Assembly (NCBI GenBank): GCA_002099365.1
Contig: MSED01000001.1
Coordinates: 1,302,001 to 1,366,000 of the forward strand
Direction: 5' to 3'
Length of the DNA: 64,000 bases
From: Phialophora verrucosa
Taxonomy: Eukaryota; Ascomycota; Eurotiomycetes; Chaetothyriales; Herpotrichiellaceae
The notes under the pieces are model-generated. The model was not told where the DNA came from. It saw nothing but the letters and a program-made list of their open reading frames with translations, and did no database searches. The position numbers were made by a program, and so were the translations under genes. Below are positions 1 to 10,908 of the stretch, piece by piece (the first letter of the stretch is position 1; every line of letters starts with the position of its first letter).

Positions 1-2
1 AA

Positions 3-1160
3 AAGGAGCGAAAGGGAAAGGAAAAGCAGAAGGCAGCAGACCTTGCAGAAGTCAACAAGTCAAGAACGAACAAGAAAGATGCGACGCCTGAAATGATCGT
101 GGAAATGTCGAGCCTCCTCAAGGATACCAGTATTGGTACCCAGGTAGAAAAGCGCATGGAAAATGTCCAGGTCGAGGTCAACTATATCGATGAGGAGGTC
201 AACCTGACTGACAACGGCGTTGACCACGAACAACACGGCAACATCATCACGTGGCGACGCAAGGTACAGTCGACGTACAACGACGAAGAGGACCAGTGGG
301 AACCGACATCTGGATGTCGGATTGTCAAGGAAAGGCATATTTTGATTCACATGCCCGCTGGGGTCTTTGTGGCTATGGCTGCGGTATCCCGGTCTGACTC
401 GGGGACTTCTGTCATGCGAACGGAGGAAGAACTGAAGTCCAACCTTGACGCACATGTCAAATTCATACGTCGACGGTTCGGCGATTGCATTCCCGTCTAT
501 CTTATTGAGGGGTTGCGCAGCTGGCTGAAAAAGAACCTCAATGCGAAGAACCGAGCCTACACTGCTGGCGTTCGTGCTCAGATGTTGCAAGCCGATGCGG
601 ACGCAGAGCCAGCTCCGTCGCAAGTCAGAAGCCGAAAGCGCAAGAAGCCACTCTCGGACTCTTTGGATCTTTCACATGTCACATCCGACATCGTCGATGA
701 CCTGCTCCTGCATCTTCAGTTAGCCCATCAGCCGATATTGATACATCATTCACCGACACCGACAGACTCGGCCTCTCAGATATCTGCTTTGACCCAACAC
801 CTTGCCACTCGACCATATCGGGTGGCGCAGCTGGGGTACAACCTCAAGTCAGCATCATTCTGCATGGACGGTGGTCAAGTCCGGACAGGAGACGATGCGA
901 AGGACACGTTTGTCAAGATGCTCCAAGAGGTGCAGAGGGTAACTCCAAGCATGGCGTATGGTATAGTGGAAGAGTTCAAGACGATCAGAAAGCTCGTTAG
1001 AGGTTTCGACAAGCATGGCAATCTGTTACTTGAGGACGTCCGCAAAACTGTGAACAAGGATGGTGGGTGGAGTGACAAGAGATTGGGTCCGCAAGTGAGC
1101 AAAAGGTTGTTCAAGGTCTTCATGGGCAGGGATCCCGCTGCAACTGACGGCATGTCTTAA
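3..1160 (+). CDS. EME1: EME1/Mms4 crossover-junction endonuclease subunit, 3' part
   Basis: This is the C-terminal part of the non-catalytic partner of Mus81, which cuts 3'-flaps, stalled replication forks and nicked Holliday junctions in the nucleus. The frame is open from base 3 with no stop, so the true start lies before the window; the first internal Met is at 93. The Lys-rich stretch at the edge precedes the ERCC4-like nuclease fold. Family hallmarks are a YLIEGL strand (around 500), a short basic Arg/Lys-rich linker (around 630), a conserved FCMDGGQVRTGDDA block (around 860) and the C-terminal helix-hairpin-helix region ending in GRDPAATDGMS. No intron is visible. The sequence is not RIP-mutated although the AT-rich island starts only 0.8 kb downstream. 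Motif order and the C-terminal HhH part make the assignment strong; only the N-terminus is missing. Confidence 0.9.
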   Translation, partial: KERKGKEKQKAADLAEVNKSRTNKKDATPEMIVEMSSLLKDTSIGTQVEKRMENVQVEVNYIDEEVNLTDNGVDHEQHGNIITWRRKVQSTYNDEEDQWEPTSGCRIVKERHILIHMPAGVFVAMAAVSRSDSGTSVMRTEEELKSNLDAHVKFIRRRFGDCIPVYLIEGLRSWLKKNLNAKNRAYTAGVRAQMLQADADAEPAPSQVRSRKRKKPLSDSLDLSHVTSDIVDDLLLHLQLAHQPILIHHSPTPTDSASQISALTQHLATRPYRVAQLGYNLKSASFCMDGGQVRTGDDAKDTFVKMLQEVQRVTPSMAYGIVEEFKTIRKLVRGFDKHGNLLLEDVRKTVNKDGGWSDKRLGPQVSKRLFKVFMGRDPAATDGMS

Positions 1161-1955
1161 CACTACCAACCCGTGACTATTCTACAGCATACTATTTTCA
1201 GACACATATGGAACACCCTTTCGGCTGTCACTAACAGCAAGGTCTATGGCCGCCAGAAGTAAGGCGTGCATACTACTATATACGCATAGGATTGCCAGTA
1301 TATCAAGAACCGAGCTAGGACCATGGAGCTATCAGTAGGTGATATGCGATGTCGAATAGCAGAACCAGTTGCCGCCCAACTGTCGCCACCAATGTCTTCG
1401 ACGGAAGGGATGTTCTTCAAAGGGTCTCTGATGGGTTTTGGTGAATGCTACAAATGTAGACTACCACTGGTTAAGAATAGGAGGGACAGGAAGCCCTAAG
1501 CGGAGGGCCAAGGTGGGAGGTATTATTTATCCGTGACTCCGTCCGGTTTGCTGCGTCTGTGGGGTCCAAACGGCGAGCGCACATTTTCGCACCGGTGTTT
1601 CAAACTTCTGTTTCTTCTCCGGGGGCCAGCTGGTCTTCTTGAGACCGCACGCCACAGACGAACAGCTCAAGCAGGACTGTCTTTGTGCAGGTCTGTTAGC
1701 ATAGCAATCATGGCAGTTGCTCACTTTACTGCTGGTGAGCTGCCGTACCCATTCATGGCGGGTCAAGAGGAGTTCCATCGACGCCGAGCTCACCTCGCGC
1801 CTCACCCGACTAGCGCCGCTTTAAACACCGCTCCCCCCCCCCCGCCCGCGGGCTTACCTACCCTCACCTTTTATTCACCTTTACTCACCTATACTTACCC
1901 GCGACCCTCGCTCTGCCACCCTCGACGACTATTCCGGTTCTCGCGCTAAATATAG
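1161..1955. other. Intergenic stretch between EME1 and the AT-rich island
   Basis: No recognisable gene. A 138-codon frame at 1533-1949 (+) has a Pro-rich, low-complexity end, matches no family I know and runs to the island border, so I do not call it a gene. A C homopolymer lies near 1832-1842, followed by a stretch with repeated CACCT-type motifs. Many CpA sites survive here, so RIP stopped close to 1950. Confidence 0.6.
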
Positions 1956-2663
1956 ATCCTTAGTCTATAGCTATCTAGAGTTACTAATCTCGGAGTTTAG
2001 TATACAGGTCTATAGATACTTTCTTACTAATATATCGTCGACCTATTTTCGACCTAGAAATAGTCCCCTTAATTCTATAAAAGGGACCTTTCCTCTTAGT
2101 TAAGGCTCTTAGTTTAAGAAGACCTCTATAGATAGTCCCTATTATACTCTCCCTAACTCTTTTTATTCTCTAGTCTAATCCTTCGACGGGTTCGCTCGTC
2201 CTAAACCTCTTCCTACTATTCTCTCTCTCTCGCTAGAATAGCCCGCTCGCGAAAGCTATTTACAGCGGATAAGCTTAAAGCTTAAGCTATAGATTAAGAC
2301 TATAAGAGAGGGATATATAAGGAGAAGAATAAAATTCGTAAGAAAGGGATTTATAACGGTACTCTAATTAAGAATTAGGATATAACTCTATATTATTATA
2401 TTCTATACGACCGTTTCCCCTCCGCCCTATATTTCTTCTCCTTCTCTTATATAATGTCCGGAGGATAGGGGAATAAGCTATAGTGTTAGTTGTAGCTTAT
2501 TAGTAAGATCGCGAAAGTAACTAGTCGAATAATCGCTTTAGAGCTTATAGCTCTTAATATAGGTAACTTAATATATTAAGAACTTAATATAATAGCTATT
2601 TAGAGGGAGAGGATATATCCTTATATAGTTTAAAGGATACTAGCTATAGAACTATAATAAGAG
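1956..2663 (+). pseudogene. Degenerate repeat, possibly pogo/Fot1-type transposase debris
   Basis: Heavily RIP-mutated DNA left of element T1. Conceptual translation of about 2230-2460 (+) resembles the N-terminal helix-turn-helix plus CENP-B-like part of pogo/Fot1 transposases: a short stretch after an RLKG-like turn, then a tract resembling the 'LT..Q...L..YI...D..GFPP' pattern. Stops are frequent and the match is by eye only. No terminal inverted repeats were identified. It could equally be another decayed repeat. Confidence 0.25.
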
Positions 2664-3733
2664 TATTATAAATAAGGGTACGCTAAGAACTTAAGGGTTA
2701 CCTATATATAGCGCGCGGGCCGTATATATCTCCTCTTTAATTCTCTCTAGCTTTTAAATTAAGTCGCTATACGCCTATAGATAAATAATATATTTATTAT
2801 TAACTACTAGTAAAGCTTATCTAATATTTTCGAAAGCTTACCCTCGTCTCCGGTCCCTTCCTTCCTTCGAGCGAACCTTATAAGCCCCTATCCGAGTCGT
2901 ACGCGATATATTACCGCGATAGTACTAAATTAATAATAACCGACCCGAGTAAGCGGGGAGCTAGATTTAAAAGGCGAAGGGCCTAAGATTACTAAATAGC
3001 GATATATATATTTATAGGCTGCGTTATATAAACGTTAGTAGCTTTAAGAGATTAAAGAGATAGAGCGAGAGCTAGTAAGAGAGTCGCTAGCGAGTAGCGA
3101 GGTACTTAGCCTCTTAAGTAATATAAGTAAAAGGCTTATTTTATAGGACCTTATAGTATAGTATTATTAAGCTTTTTTATTACCGCTATATAAAGGGATA
3201 TTACTTAAGGAGTTATAAGACTTTCTTTTTAGTTATAAGGTCTACTTTAGTATAGTTAAAGAATATATTAAATATATATAAATTATAGTTATAGTATTAT
3301 ATTTATAAAAGAATACTTTATAATAATAAAGTTAACTTAATTATAGATAACTAATTTTATAAGATAAATTTAAGTATATATTATAAGATATAGTTTAGAA
3401 CTTTATAAATTATATAATAATTATATTTCTAAAGTAGAGTAACTTATTAATATAGGCGCTAATTATAGTAATTAAGAAGCTTAAGAATAAGATCTTTATC
3501 CTTATAAATAAAGAATAAAAAGCTTAAGTATTACTTAATTACCTAGAATTAGAGCTATATATAATAGTATTATATAAAGAGTATATAATTTATATATAAC
3601 TATAAGGCTAGATTATAGTCTAGCGGTTATAAAAGTTAAATATAATATAAATATTAATTATAATTAAAGAATAAAGAATTATTAATAAATAATATATAAC
3701 CCTTATATAAAGAGGCGATAAGAGGTATATAAA

Positions 3734-3898
3734 TATTAAGGATAGGCTTCGCTAGTAGTTAATAATAAGTATATTACTTATCTATAAGTATATAGCGACT
3801 TAATTCGAAAGCTGAAGAGAGTTAAAGAGGAGATATATACAGCCCGCGCGCTATATATAGGTAACCCCTAAGGTCTTAATATATCCTTATTCCTAATA
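3734..3898 (-). repeat. 3' LTR of T2
   Basis: 165-bp direct repeat of 5634-5798. On the minus strand it begins TATTAGGAATAAGG, the RIP form of a TGTTAGGAAT-type LTR start, right after a polypurine tract. Confidence 0.88.
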
Positions 3899-4030
3899 AT
3901 TACCTCCCCCTCTAGATATATTATCCTTAATATATAACCGACTCTTAACCGGCTTATAACCTTTTTATATATAATTCGGATACTTTTATATTTATTATAA
4001 ATCGGCTAAGTATATACGACCGAAGTAATA

Positions 4031-4445
4031 TATACCTTATTATACTATAAATAATATACTAAATCTATAGCCTTATAAGTATATACTAAGCCCGCTCTTC
4101 GTGTATAACTCGCCGGTATAGCTTAATATACGCCTATTATAATATACGCCTTATTATACTATAAGTAATATACTAAATCTATAGCCCTATAAAGTATATA
4201 ATAGATTCGCTTATTATATATATCTTATATTTATAGCTTATTATACGCTTATTATAGTATACACCTTATTATACTATAAGTAATATATTAAATCTATAGC
4301 TCTATAAAGTATATAATAAGCTTACTTATTATATATATCTTACTTACGCCTTTAGCTCTATTTAATATATATCTTCTAGTATACGCCCTATTATATTATA
4401 AGTAATATACTAAATCTATAGCCTTATAAAATATATAATAGGCCC
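4031..4445. repeat. Tandem repeat inside T2, about 112-121 bp, four units
   Basis: Units begin near 4031, 4143, 4258 and 4380. Each contains TTATTATACTATAAGTAATA followed by a shared tract with CTAAATCTATAGC. The last unit is partial. Related sequence in reverse orientation survives in T1 at 6000-6140 and 6447-6628. It lies between the gag remnant and the 3' LTR, so it is part of the element's 3' non-coding region. Confidence 0.8.
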
Positions 4446-4689
4446 TTTAGAGTATATTATAATAAGTATATATTAGCTAAAATTATAGAGCTTTACTAGT
4501 ATTAGATACTAAAGTAGACTAGTATTATTTAAGGGTTTTTAAAAGGCCTTTATATAGCGTTACGCTTATAACTTAAATATATCCTATATATATTAAACTA
4601 TAGGGACTCTCTATATCTTTATAACTATATACTATCTTATTATATAACCCTTATACTTATACTTATAATAAACTATATCTTCTATTAAT

Positions 4690-5500
4690 ATATACTCTCT
4701 TATATACTTCTCGCTCGCTCTTTATATAAGAATAGTACGCTATTCGCTAGTAGTTCTTTATTCTTTAGTTATAATTAGTGTCTACACTATATTTAACTCT
4801 TATAACCGCTAAGCTATAGCCTATATCTATAGTTATATATAAATTATACACTCCTTCTATAGTATTATTATATATAGCTCTAGTTTTAAATAATTAAGTA
4901 ATATTTAGGTTTTTTATTCTTTATTTATAAGGATAAAGATCTTATCCTTAAGCTCTTTAATCGCTATAACTAACGCCTATATTAATAAGTTATTTTATTA
5001 TAGCTCTTTTAGCTTTAAGGATATAATTACTATATAATTTATAAGGTTCTAGACTATATCTTATAGTGTATATTTAAACTTATCTTATAAAATAAGCTAT
5101 CTATAGTTAAGTCGGCTTTATTATTATAGAGTATTCTTCTATAAGTATAACGCTATAACTATAACTTATATATACTTATTATACTCCTTAACGATATAAA
5201 AGTAGATCTTATAACTAAAGAGGAAGTCTTATAACTCCTTAAGTAATATCCCTTTATATAGCGATAGTAAAAAGGCTTAATAATACTATACTATAAGGTC
5301 CTATAAAGTAAACCTCTTACTTATATTACTTAAGAGGCCGAGTACCCCGCTACTCGCCGGCGACCTTCCTACTAGCTCTCGCTCTATCTCTTTAATCTCC
5401 TAGAGCTGCTAACGCTCGCGTAATATAGCCTATAAATATATATATCGCTACTCGATAGTCTTAGGCCCTTTGCCTTCTAAATCTAGCTCCTCGCTTACCT
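4690..5500 (-). pseudogene. Gag-like remnant of T2
   Basis: Minus-strand conceptual translation gives a retrotransposon Gag-type segment after an Arg/Glu-rich, coiled-coil-like start: a 'LYKGILLKELQDFL' pattern near 5210, an aromatic-rich helix and a trailing basic part. Numerous stops come from RIP (CAA and CAG to TAA and TAG). No zinc knuckle could be read with certainty. The same segment exists in T1 at about 3030-3720 on the plus strand. Confidence 0.55.
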
Positions 5501-5633
5501 AAGTCGGTTATCGTCGATTCGGTACTATTAAGGTAGTGTATTATATATAACTTAAATAGGGGCTTATAGGGTTCGCTTATAGGGTTTATTTAGGGGAAGG
5601 AAAGGACTAAAGATAGAGGTAAGCTTTTAAAAA

Positions 5634-5798
5634 TATTAAGGATAGGCTTCGCTAGTAGTTAATAATAAGTATATTACTTATCTATAAACGTATAGCGACT
5701 TAATTCGAAAGCTAAAGAGAGTTAAAGAAGAGATATATACGGCCCGCGCGCTATATATAGGTAACCTCTAAGGTCTTAGTATATCTCTATTCTTAATA
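5634..5798 (-). repeat. 5' LTR of T2
   Basis: 165 bp, the same length as the partner LTR at 3734-3898. The two differ mainly by C/T and G/A transitions, as RIP would produce. It contains the GC-rich core GGCCCGCGCGC, which lacks CpA/TpG and so resisted mutation. Confidence 0.88.
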
Positions 5799-6139
5799 AT
5801 AAAGAAGTATATATTAATAGAGAATATAGTTTATTTTTAATATAAATAAAAGAGCTATATTATAAAGTACTATTTAATTATTAAGATATAGTAAACTTTA
5901 TAAAATATTAAATATAAGGTATATTTAAGTTATAGGCCAGTAAAGTTATATAATAGCTTCTAAAGAACTCTTTAAATAATAATATAGTCGAGTAATTTAC
6001 TAAAGGTATTTAATACTATAGAGCTTTATAATTTAGTTAATATATACTTATTATAGTATATTTTAAAGAGTTATAGATTTAGTATATACTAAAAGATATA
6101 TATTAAGTAAAGCTAGAGGCGTAAGTAAAATATATATAA

Positions 6140-6442
6140 TATAATAAAGTAGTAATACTTATAGCGCTAATTAGCTATATATACTTATATAATATATAGA
6201 TAAATAACTGTACTATTTAATTAGTTAAACCCTTAGTGCGAGGCTATATACCTTAGCTATATATAGTAAGTAGAGTAGTTATATATATTTAATATATATA
6301 TATATATACTATAGATAATAAAATATATAATACTATTACTTAAGAAGCTATTTATTATTATATAGTATACCGGGGACGAAGAGGCAGTGCCTACCGCCGT
6401 ACGACCCTCTATCTAGAGGTAATAAAGCCTTACTTTAGTTTA
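6140..6442 (+). repeat. Solo LTR of the Z family inserted in T1
   Basis: About 303 bp, matching the Z LTRs at 37496 and 48881 along its whole length, including the CCGGGGACGAAGAGG block and the CTCTA..TAGAGG palindrome near its end. It splits T1's 3' region. A 4-bp repeat ATAA flanks it (6136-6139 and 6443-6446), the same TSD length as the full-length Z copy. No internal sequence adjoins it, so it is a recombination product. Confidence 0.82.
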
Positions 6443-6628
6443 ATAATAAGTAAGCTTATAGATTATAACTAGAGCTATAAACTTAGTAAATACTTATTAT
6501 ATAAAGGGTATATACTATAATAGATATATATTAAATTATATTAGCGAGTTATATATAAAGAGCGGGCTTATTATATATTTATAAGGTTATAAATTTAATA
6601 AAGACTTATAGTATAATAAAGCGTATAT

Positions 6629-6927
6629 TAAATTAGAGTAAGGCTTTATTACCTCTAGATAGAGGGTTATATAGCGGTAGGCACTACCTCTTCGTCCCCG
6701 GTATACTATATAATAATAAATAGCTTCCTAAGTAATAGTATTATATATTTTATTACCTATAGTATATATATATATTAAATATATATAACTGCTCTACCTA
6801 CTATATATAGCTGAGGTATACAGCCTCGTACTAAGGGTTTAACTAATTAATTAGTATAGTTATCTATCTATATATTATATAGGTATATATAGCTAATTAG
6901 CGCTATAAATATTACTACCTTATTATA
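6629..6927 (-). repeat. 3' LTR of the truncated Z-family copy
   Basis: 299 bp, reverse orientation, identical in length to 37496-37794 and 48881-49179. Only 186 bp separate it from the opposite-strand solo LTR at 6140-6442, so the two could form a large hairpin. Confidence 0.88.
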
Positions 6928-9900
6928 TCCCTCCCTTATCACTCGCTTCTTAACGACCTCGCTTAAGTATATCTAGAATAACCTTTATTACTCCTTGTAA
7001 GCCTCTTTATTATATCCTTAAAGTTATTAATTTATCTATCCTTTAAACTCTTTAAACTTATTACCCTTAACTTAAGAGATAACCCTATAGCCTTTATCTC
7101 CCGTTTAACTATTTTATAAATATCCTATATAACTTTATATCGATCTCCGATATCTATAGTAATAGCCGAAAGCATCTATTAAAGGCGTCGAGATTTATAT
7201 ACCTCTATATTAATAATAACTATAGTATTCTTTATAACCTAAAGTCTATAGCTATAGATATCGCCTTATTAATTTAAAATAAGCTTTACTTCACGAGTAG
7301 TAATATTAAAGACTTTAGTACTTAATTATTTAATAAAGAAGTTTATTATAGTTATAGCTCCTTAAGTTTAAGTTAATAAGGAATTAATAATTAAGTAGGA
7401 TTAGGTTATAGTATCGGCGATAAAGAATAGCTAATAATTTCCTTCTCCCTTTAAGTTATTATTAAAAATAATAAAGCGTCTTATATAGTTATTTATATCT
7501 CCTTAACCTTTAAACTTAACTATTTATTTAGCTTTAAGGTAAGAATTAACTTAACTCTAGAATATAGAGCTTATAATATATTTATATTATATATAAGTCT
7601 CTTTATAGCGGGAGATAATTCCGGCTTTAATAAAGAAGTTATTAACTTATTCGGAATTAGTAAGATTAAGGCGAGCTATCTTTAACCTATAAGATAAAAT
7701 ATTAATTATATAATAATTAAGATAACTAAAAAGGATTTAATAGCGCCTCTAACTCTATTCTTTTTCCTATCTCTTAATTAGTTAGTTAAGACCTTTTATT
7801 AGGTCTTTATATTATACTGTAATTTATTCTAAACCTTTAAGATATAATCTAATCCCCTTTTCGGCTATATAAAGGTATATAGCTATATAGAATCTAAGTA
7901 TATATCTTACGAGTAAAGATAACGCGCTAATTACCTTATCGGCTCTAAATTTATAATAATATTCTATATCTTCCTTTATTACTAGTAGCTTTTATAGCTT
8001 AAAGTTTATTTAATAAATATACCGCTAAATTATTAACTAGATAAACTAAATAGCTAACTAGATATTTAGGATTAGATTTAGTAGTATTAAGAAAGTATTA
8101 CTAGTAATTAACCCGAGAGAAGGAATAGTACTTAAGGGACTTATAATATATATTTCTTAATTTATAGTCTATTATCTAATTTTAATACTATAGAAAGTAC
8201 TAAAGATTTTCGGCTTCTTTATAATTAATTTATATAGTATTATTAAAGTATTAGAACTAGAAATTATTATTAAAGGGCGAAGTTTTTTTAGTACTATCGA
8301 AATATTAATAAAGTTATTCTTTATTAGCTTTACTTATTCTTTACTTTTAAGAATAGAACGAGATTTATTAAGCTTTATAAGCTAAACTAAATCTTTTTAA
8401 TAAGTATTAGCTAAACTTAATCTTATTATTATTATACTTTACTATAGCTTTAGGGGAATTAGCGCTATAAGGCTTAAAGTTTAAGGCGATTCTAGACTAG
8501 CTTACTCGATTTATTTCCGCTAAATACTCGGCTATTTAGTTAAAGTAGTAGCTAGCCTACTTAACCCTAAGAGATCTACGATTATCGGAGTAGGAAGCTT
8601 ACCGGTCTTTTTACGCGTAACGAGCCGATAACTAATAGTATTTAATATAAGCTTAATAATTTACTTTAGCGGAATAAATAGAGTTATCTTTATATTTAAA
8701 TATCCTTTTAAGGCGATTAAGTTTATATAATTAAGAAGTCGAGCGCTAACCTAATATAGTCTATTTACTTTAGTTAGTCTATACTTTCTAAGTATAAAAG
8801 CTTATCTAGAATTACTTTAATTTCGGTCTTAGGCTACCTTATTAAAAGCGGCTAGTTTATTTATAATAATCTATATATCGCCGGCGATTAAATATAATAT
8901 AGTAAAAAAGTAACGCTTTACTTTTAGCTCTCTTATAATTCTTATAAGTTAATAGACTATCTTATATATTATTAAAGATATTTTATTAAAATATAGTAAG
9001 TACTTTTAAATATATTAATACTAATTTAATAAAGTTATAGTATTTTTATTATATAGAATAATTAACTAGTTAAAGAATTCTATAAAAGTCTAAAAGAGTA
9101 ATTTTATAATTACCTTTAAAGGTAGCTTAATATTCTTATCTTTATATCTATTAATAAATATTTTAATATCGCTTATATATATATAGTTTAAAAGAAGTTT
9201 CGCGTGAAGTTCTCCTCGTTAATTATATCTCTTATTAAATTTATCTCGCTTAACTATTAATATATAGTACTTTTTAAACTCGGCGTTAGTAAGTTTATAA
9301 TATTTTATTAAGTCGTAAACCTTCTAGACTATAGTATTATATTAGTTATCTATTTATTTATACTTAATTTTAATATAGCTATAGAAATCGCTAATATATT
9401 TTAGATTATCCTAATTAACAGCTTTAATACTAGTTTTAAGGGCTACCTCTTTAAAGTAAGTCGGGTAGTATACTAATAAAATAGGCTAATTATCGATAAT
9501 ATTAATATTAAGAGCTTAGTACTTTTATTGCCGACTAATAAAAACTATAGAATAAAGATTTAGTTAAATAACCGGCGGTTTTAGTTATAATTAATAATAA
9601 GCTTTAAATATCTTAACGGTAGAATTAATTTAAGTCTTTAATAAGAAGCTATAAAGGAAAATCCGAAAGATAATAGTAATAAAGCTTATAATTAAGTAAG
9701 GTCTATAATATAATTAAAATATTAAAGAAAGAGAAGAAAGATAACCTTAATAAAAATATTAGCGATTATAAAGGTATTAAAGTTTAGTTTAAAAAATTTA
9801 AAAAGATTTAGAAGATTAAGCTAATAATAAAGAAGGACTATTTAATAATTAAAATTTATATTAAGAAAGGAAGGCGTAAAGTTAAGAAGATAGATATATA

Positions 9901-10908
9901 TAAATAGTTATAAGAGAAAGAGTAAAAATAAGTATATACTATAAATTAATATTTTCTAGTACCGGATAATAATATAATAAGGTAAGATATTAGTATTTAT
10001 AGATAATAGAATATTTTTATTACCCTCTTTACCTTTTAAACTTATTAAGACCTCTAAACTAAATAGTATATATTTACTATATAATAGCTTAAGAATAGAG
10101 ATCTAAGAGATTAAGCGGTTATATAAATATTAATTTATTAACCCCTTTTAATTATAATTATATATACTTAAAATATTTATTATCTAATATTATTAAACGC
10201 TTTATTTCCCTTACTAATAACTAGTACTTAATCTATTATTAATAATATTTAATATTATACCTCCCTTAATTATATCGATATTTAACTAATTATAATACTT
10301 CTAGAAACTTTATATAATATATAAATATATATAGCTAATTAAAGATAGCACTAAAGGTCTTAGGGTTAACCTTAATTTTTCTTCGCTTTAGCTATATTAT
10401 ACTATTTCTAGCTTAACCTTTCTAGCTTTATCCGTTAATTCTAATATCTACTATACTTAAAATAATAATACTTTACTCTAGTATTACTTCTCTTTCCTTA
10501 AGATCTTAAGCTAATAGAATAATAAGATTCTAAAGATCTATAAACTAAAGTAACTTAATTTTAAGAAAATCTCTATTATAACTATACTCTAAACGCTAAA
10601 TTATTATAACTTAACTAAAAGAAACCGTAAATAAACTAAAGAAATTTAACCTTAAACTTTCCTATACTAGCGATAGCGATACTATACCTCTCTTATTACT
10701 TTATAATTAAAGTATAGTATAAAGTAGAGTACTTATCTTATTCCTCTATAAACTCTCTAAATATATCTAATTTAGTATATTATTCCCGAATTTTATTATT
10801 AACTAAAGGTATCTTTACTATAAATATTAGTTCTTTATTTATTAGTAATAATATTCTTACTCTTTATTTAAGCCGCCGACTATAGTATAAGTATAAAGAT
10901 ATCTCTTA
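6629..10908 (-). mobile_element. Truncated Z-family LTR retroelement, minus strand
   Basis: The 3' LTR is at 6629-6927 (299 bp, the length of the intact Z LTRs). A purine tract follows (AAGGGAGGGA on the minus strand, next to 6928), then about 4 kb that is the reverse complement of 44889-48880 of Z. Homology stops at the sequence ATCTCTTA (10901-10908), where a truncated LINE begins. Protease, reverse transcriptase and integrase are absent; only the family's unusual 3' region remains. Confidence 0.85.

Larger units (their letters stand above)
3734..5798 (-). mobile_element. Gag-only LTR element T2, full length, inserted in T1
   Basis: A 2065-bp element on the minus strand with two 165-bp LTRs (3734-3898 and 5634-5798). 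It is flanked by the target-site duplication ATAAA (3729-3733 and 5799-5803). A purine tract reading GAGGGGGAGG on the minus strand lies next to the 3' LTR, as expected of a polypurine tract. The 1735-bp interior holds a gag-like remnant and a tandem-repeat block, with no trace of protease, reverse transcriptase or integrase. It must therefore have moved with enzymes from another element, like the TR-GAG class described in plants. It sits in opposite orientation inside T1, a copy of the same family. Confidence 0.85.
2664..6628 (+). mobile_element. Gag-only LTR element T1 (interrupted, 3' end lost)
   Basis: T1 reads 5' LTR (2664-2826, starting TATTATAAAT, RIP form of TGTT), gag-like internal sequence to 3733, then a break where T2 is inserted. 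It resumes at 5804, is broken again by a solo LTR at 6140-6442, and continues to about 6628, where a Z-family LTR abuts it. T1 is recognised because 2664-3733 is the reverse complement of about 4690-5798 in T2, and 5804-6628 is the reverse complement of the rest of T2's interior (about 4690 down to 3990). The 3' LTR is missing. Confidence 0.75.

Noticed and set aside
1533..1949. 138-codon frame as a gene
   Set aside because: Pro-rich low-complexity end over a C-run, no family features, and it runs into the RIP border.
2664..3898. A DNA transposon with terminal inverted repeats (2664-2826 versus 3734-3898)
   Set aside because: The second repeat belongs to T2, which has its own direct LTR partner at 5634-5798 and a TSD; the inverted pairing is a by-product of nesting.
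4031..4445. CRISPR-like array
   Set aside because: Units are 112-121-bp contiguous tandem repeats within a retroelement, without short conserved repeats and unique spacers, and the host is a fungus.
6140..6927. An LTR pair at 6140-6442 and 6629-6927 as one small element
   Set aside because: They are in opposite orientation and separated by T1 sequence; they are a solo LTR and the end of a truncated copy.
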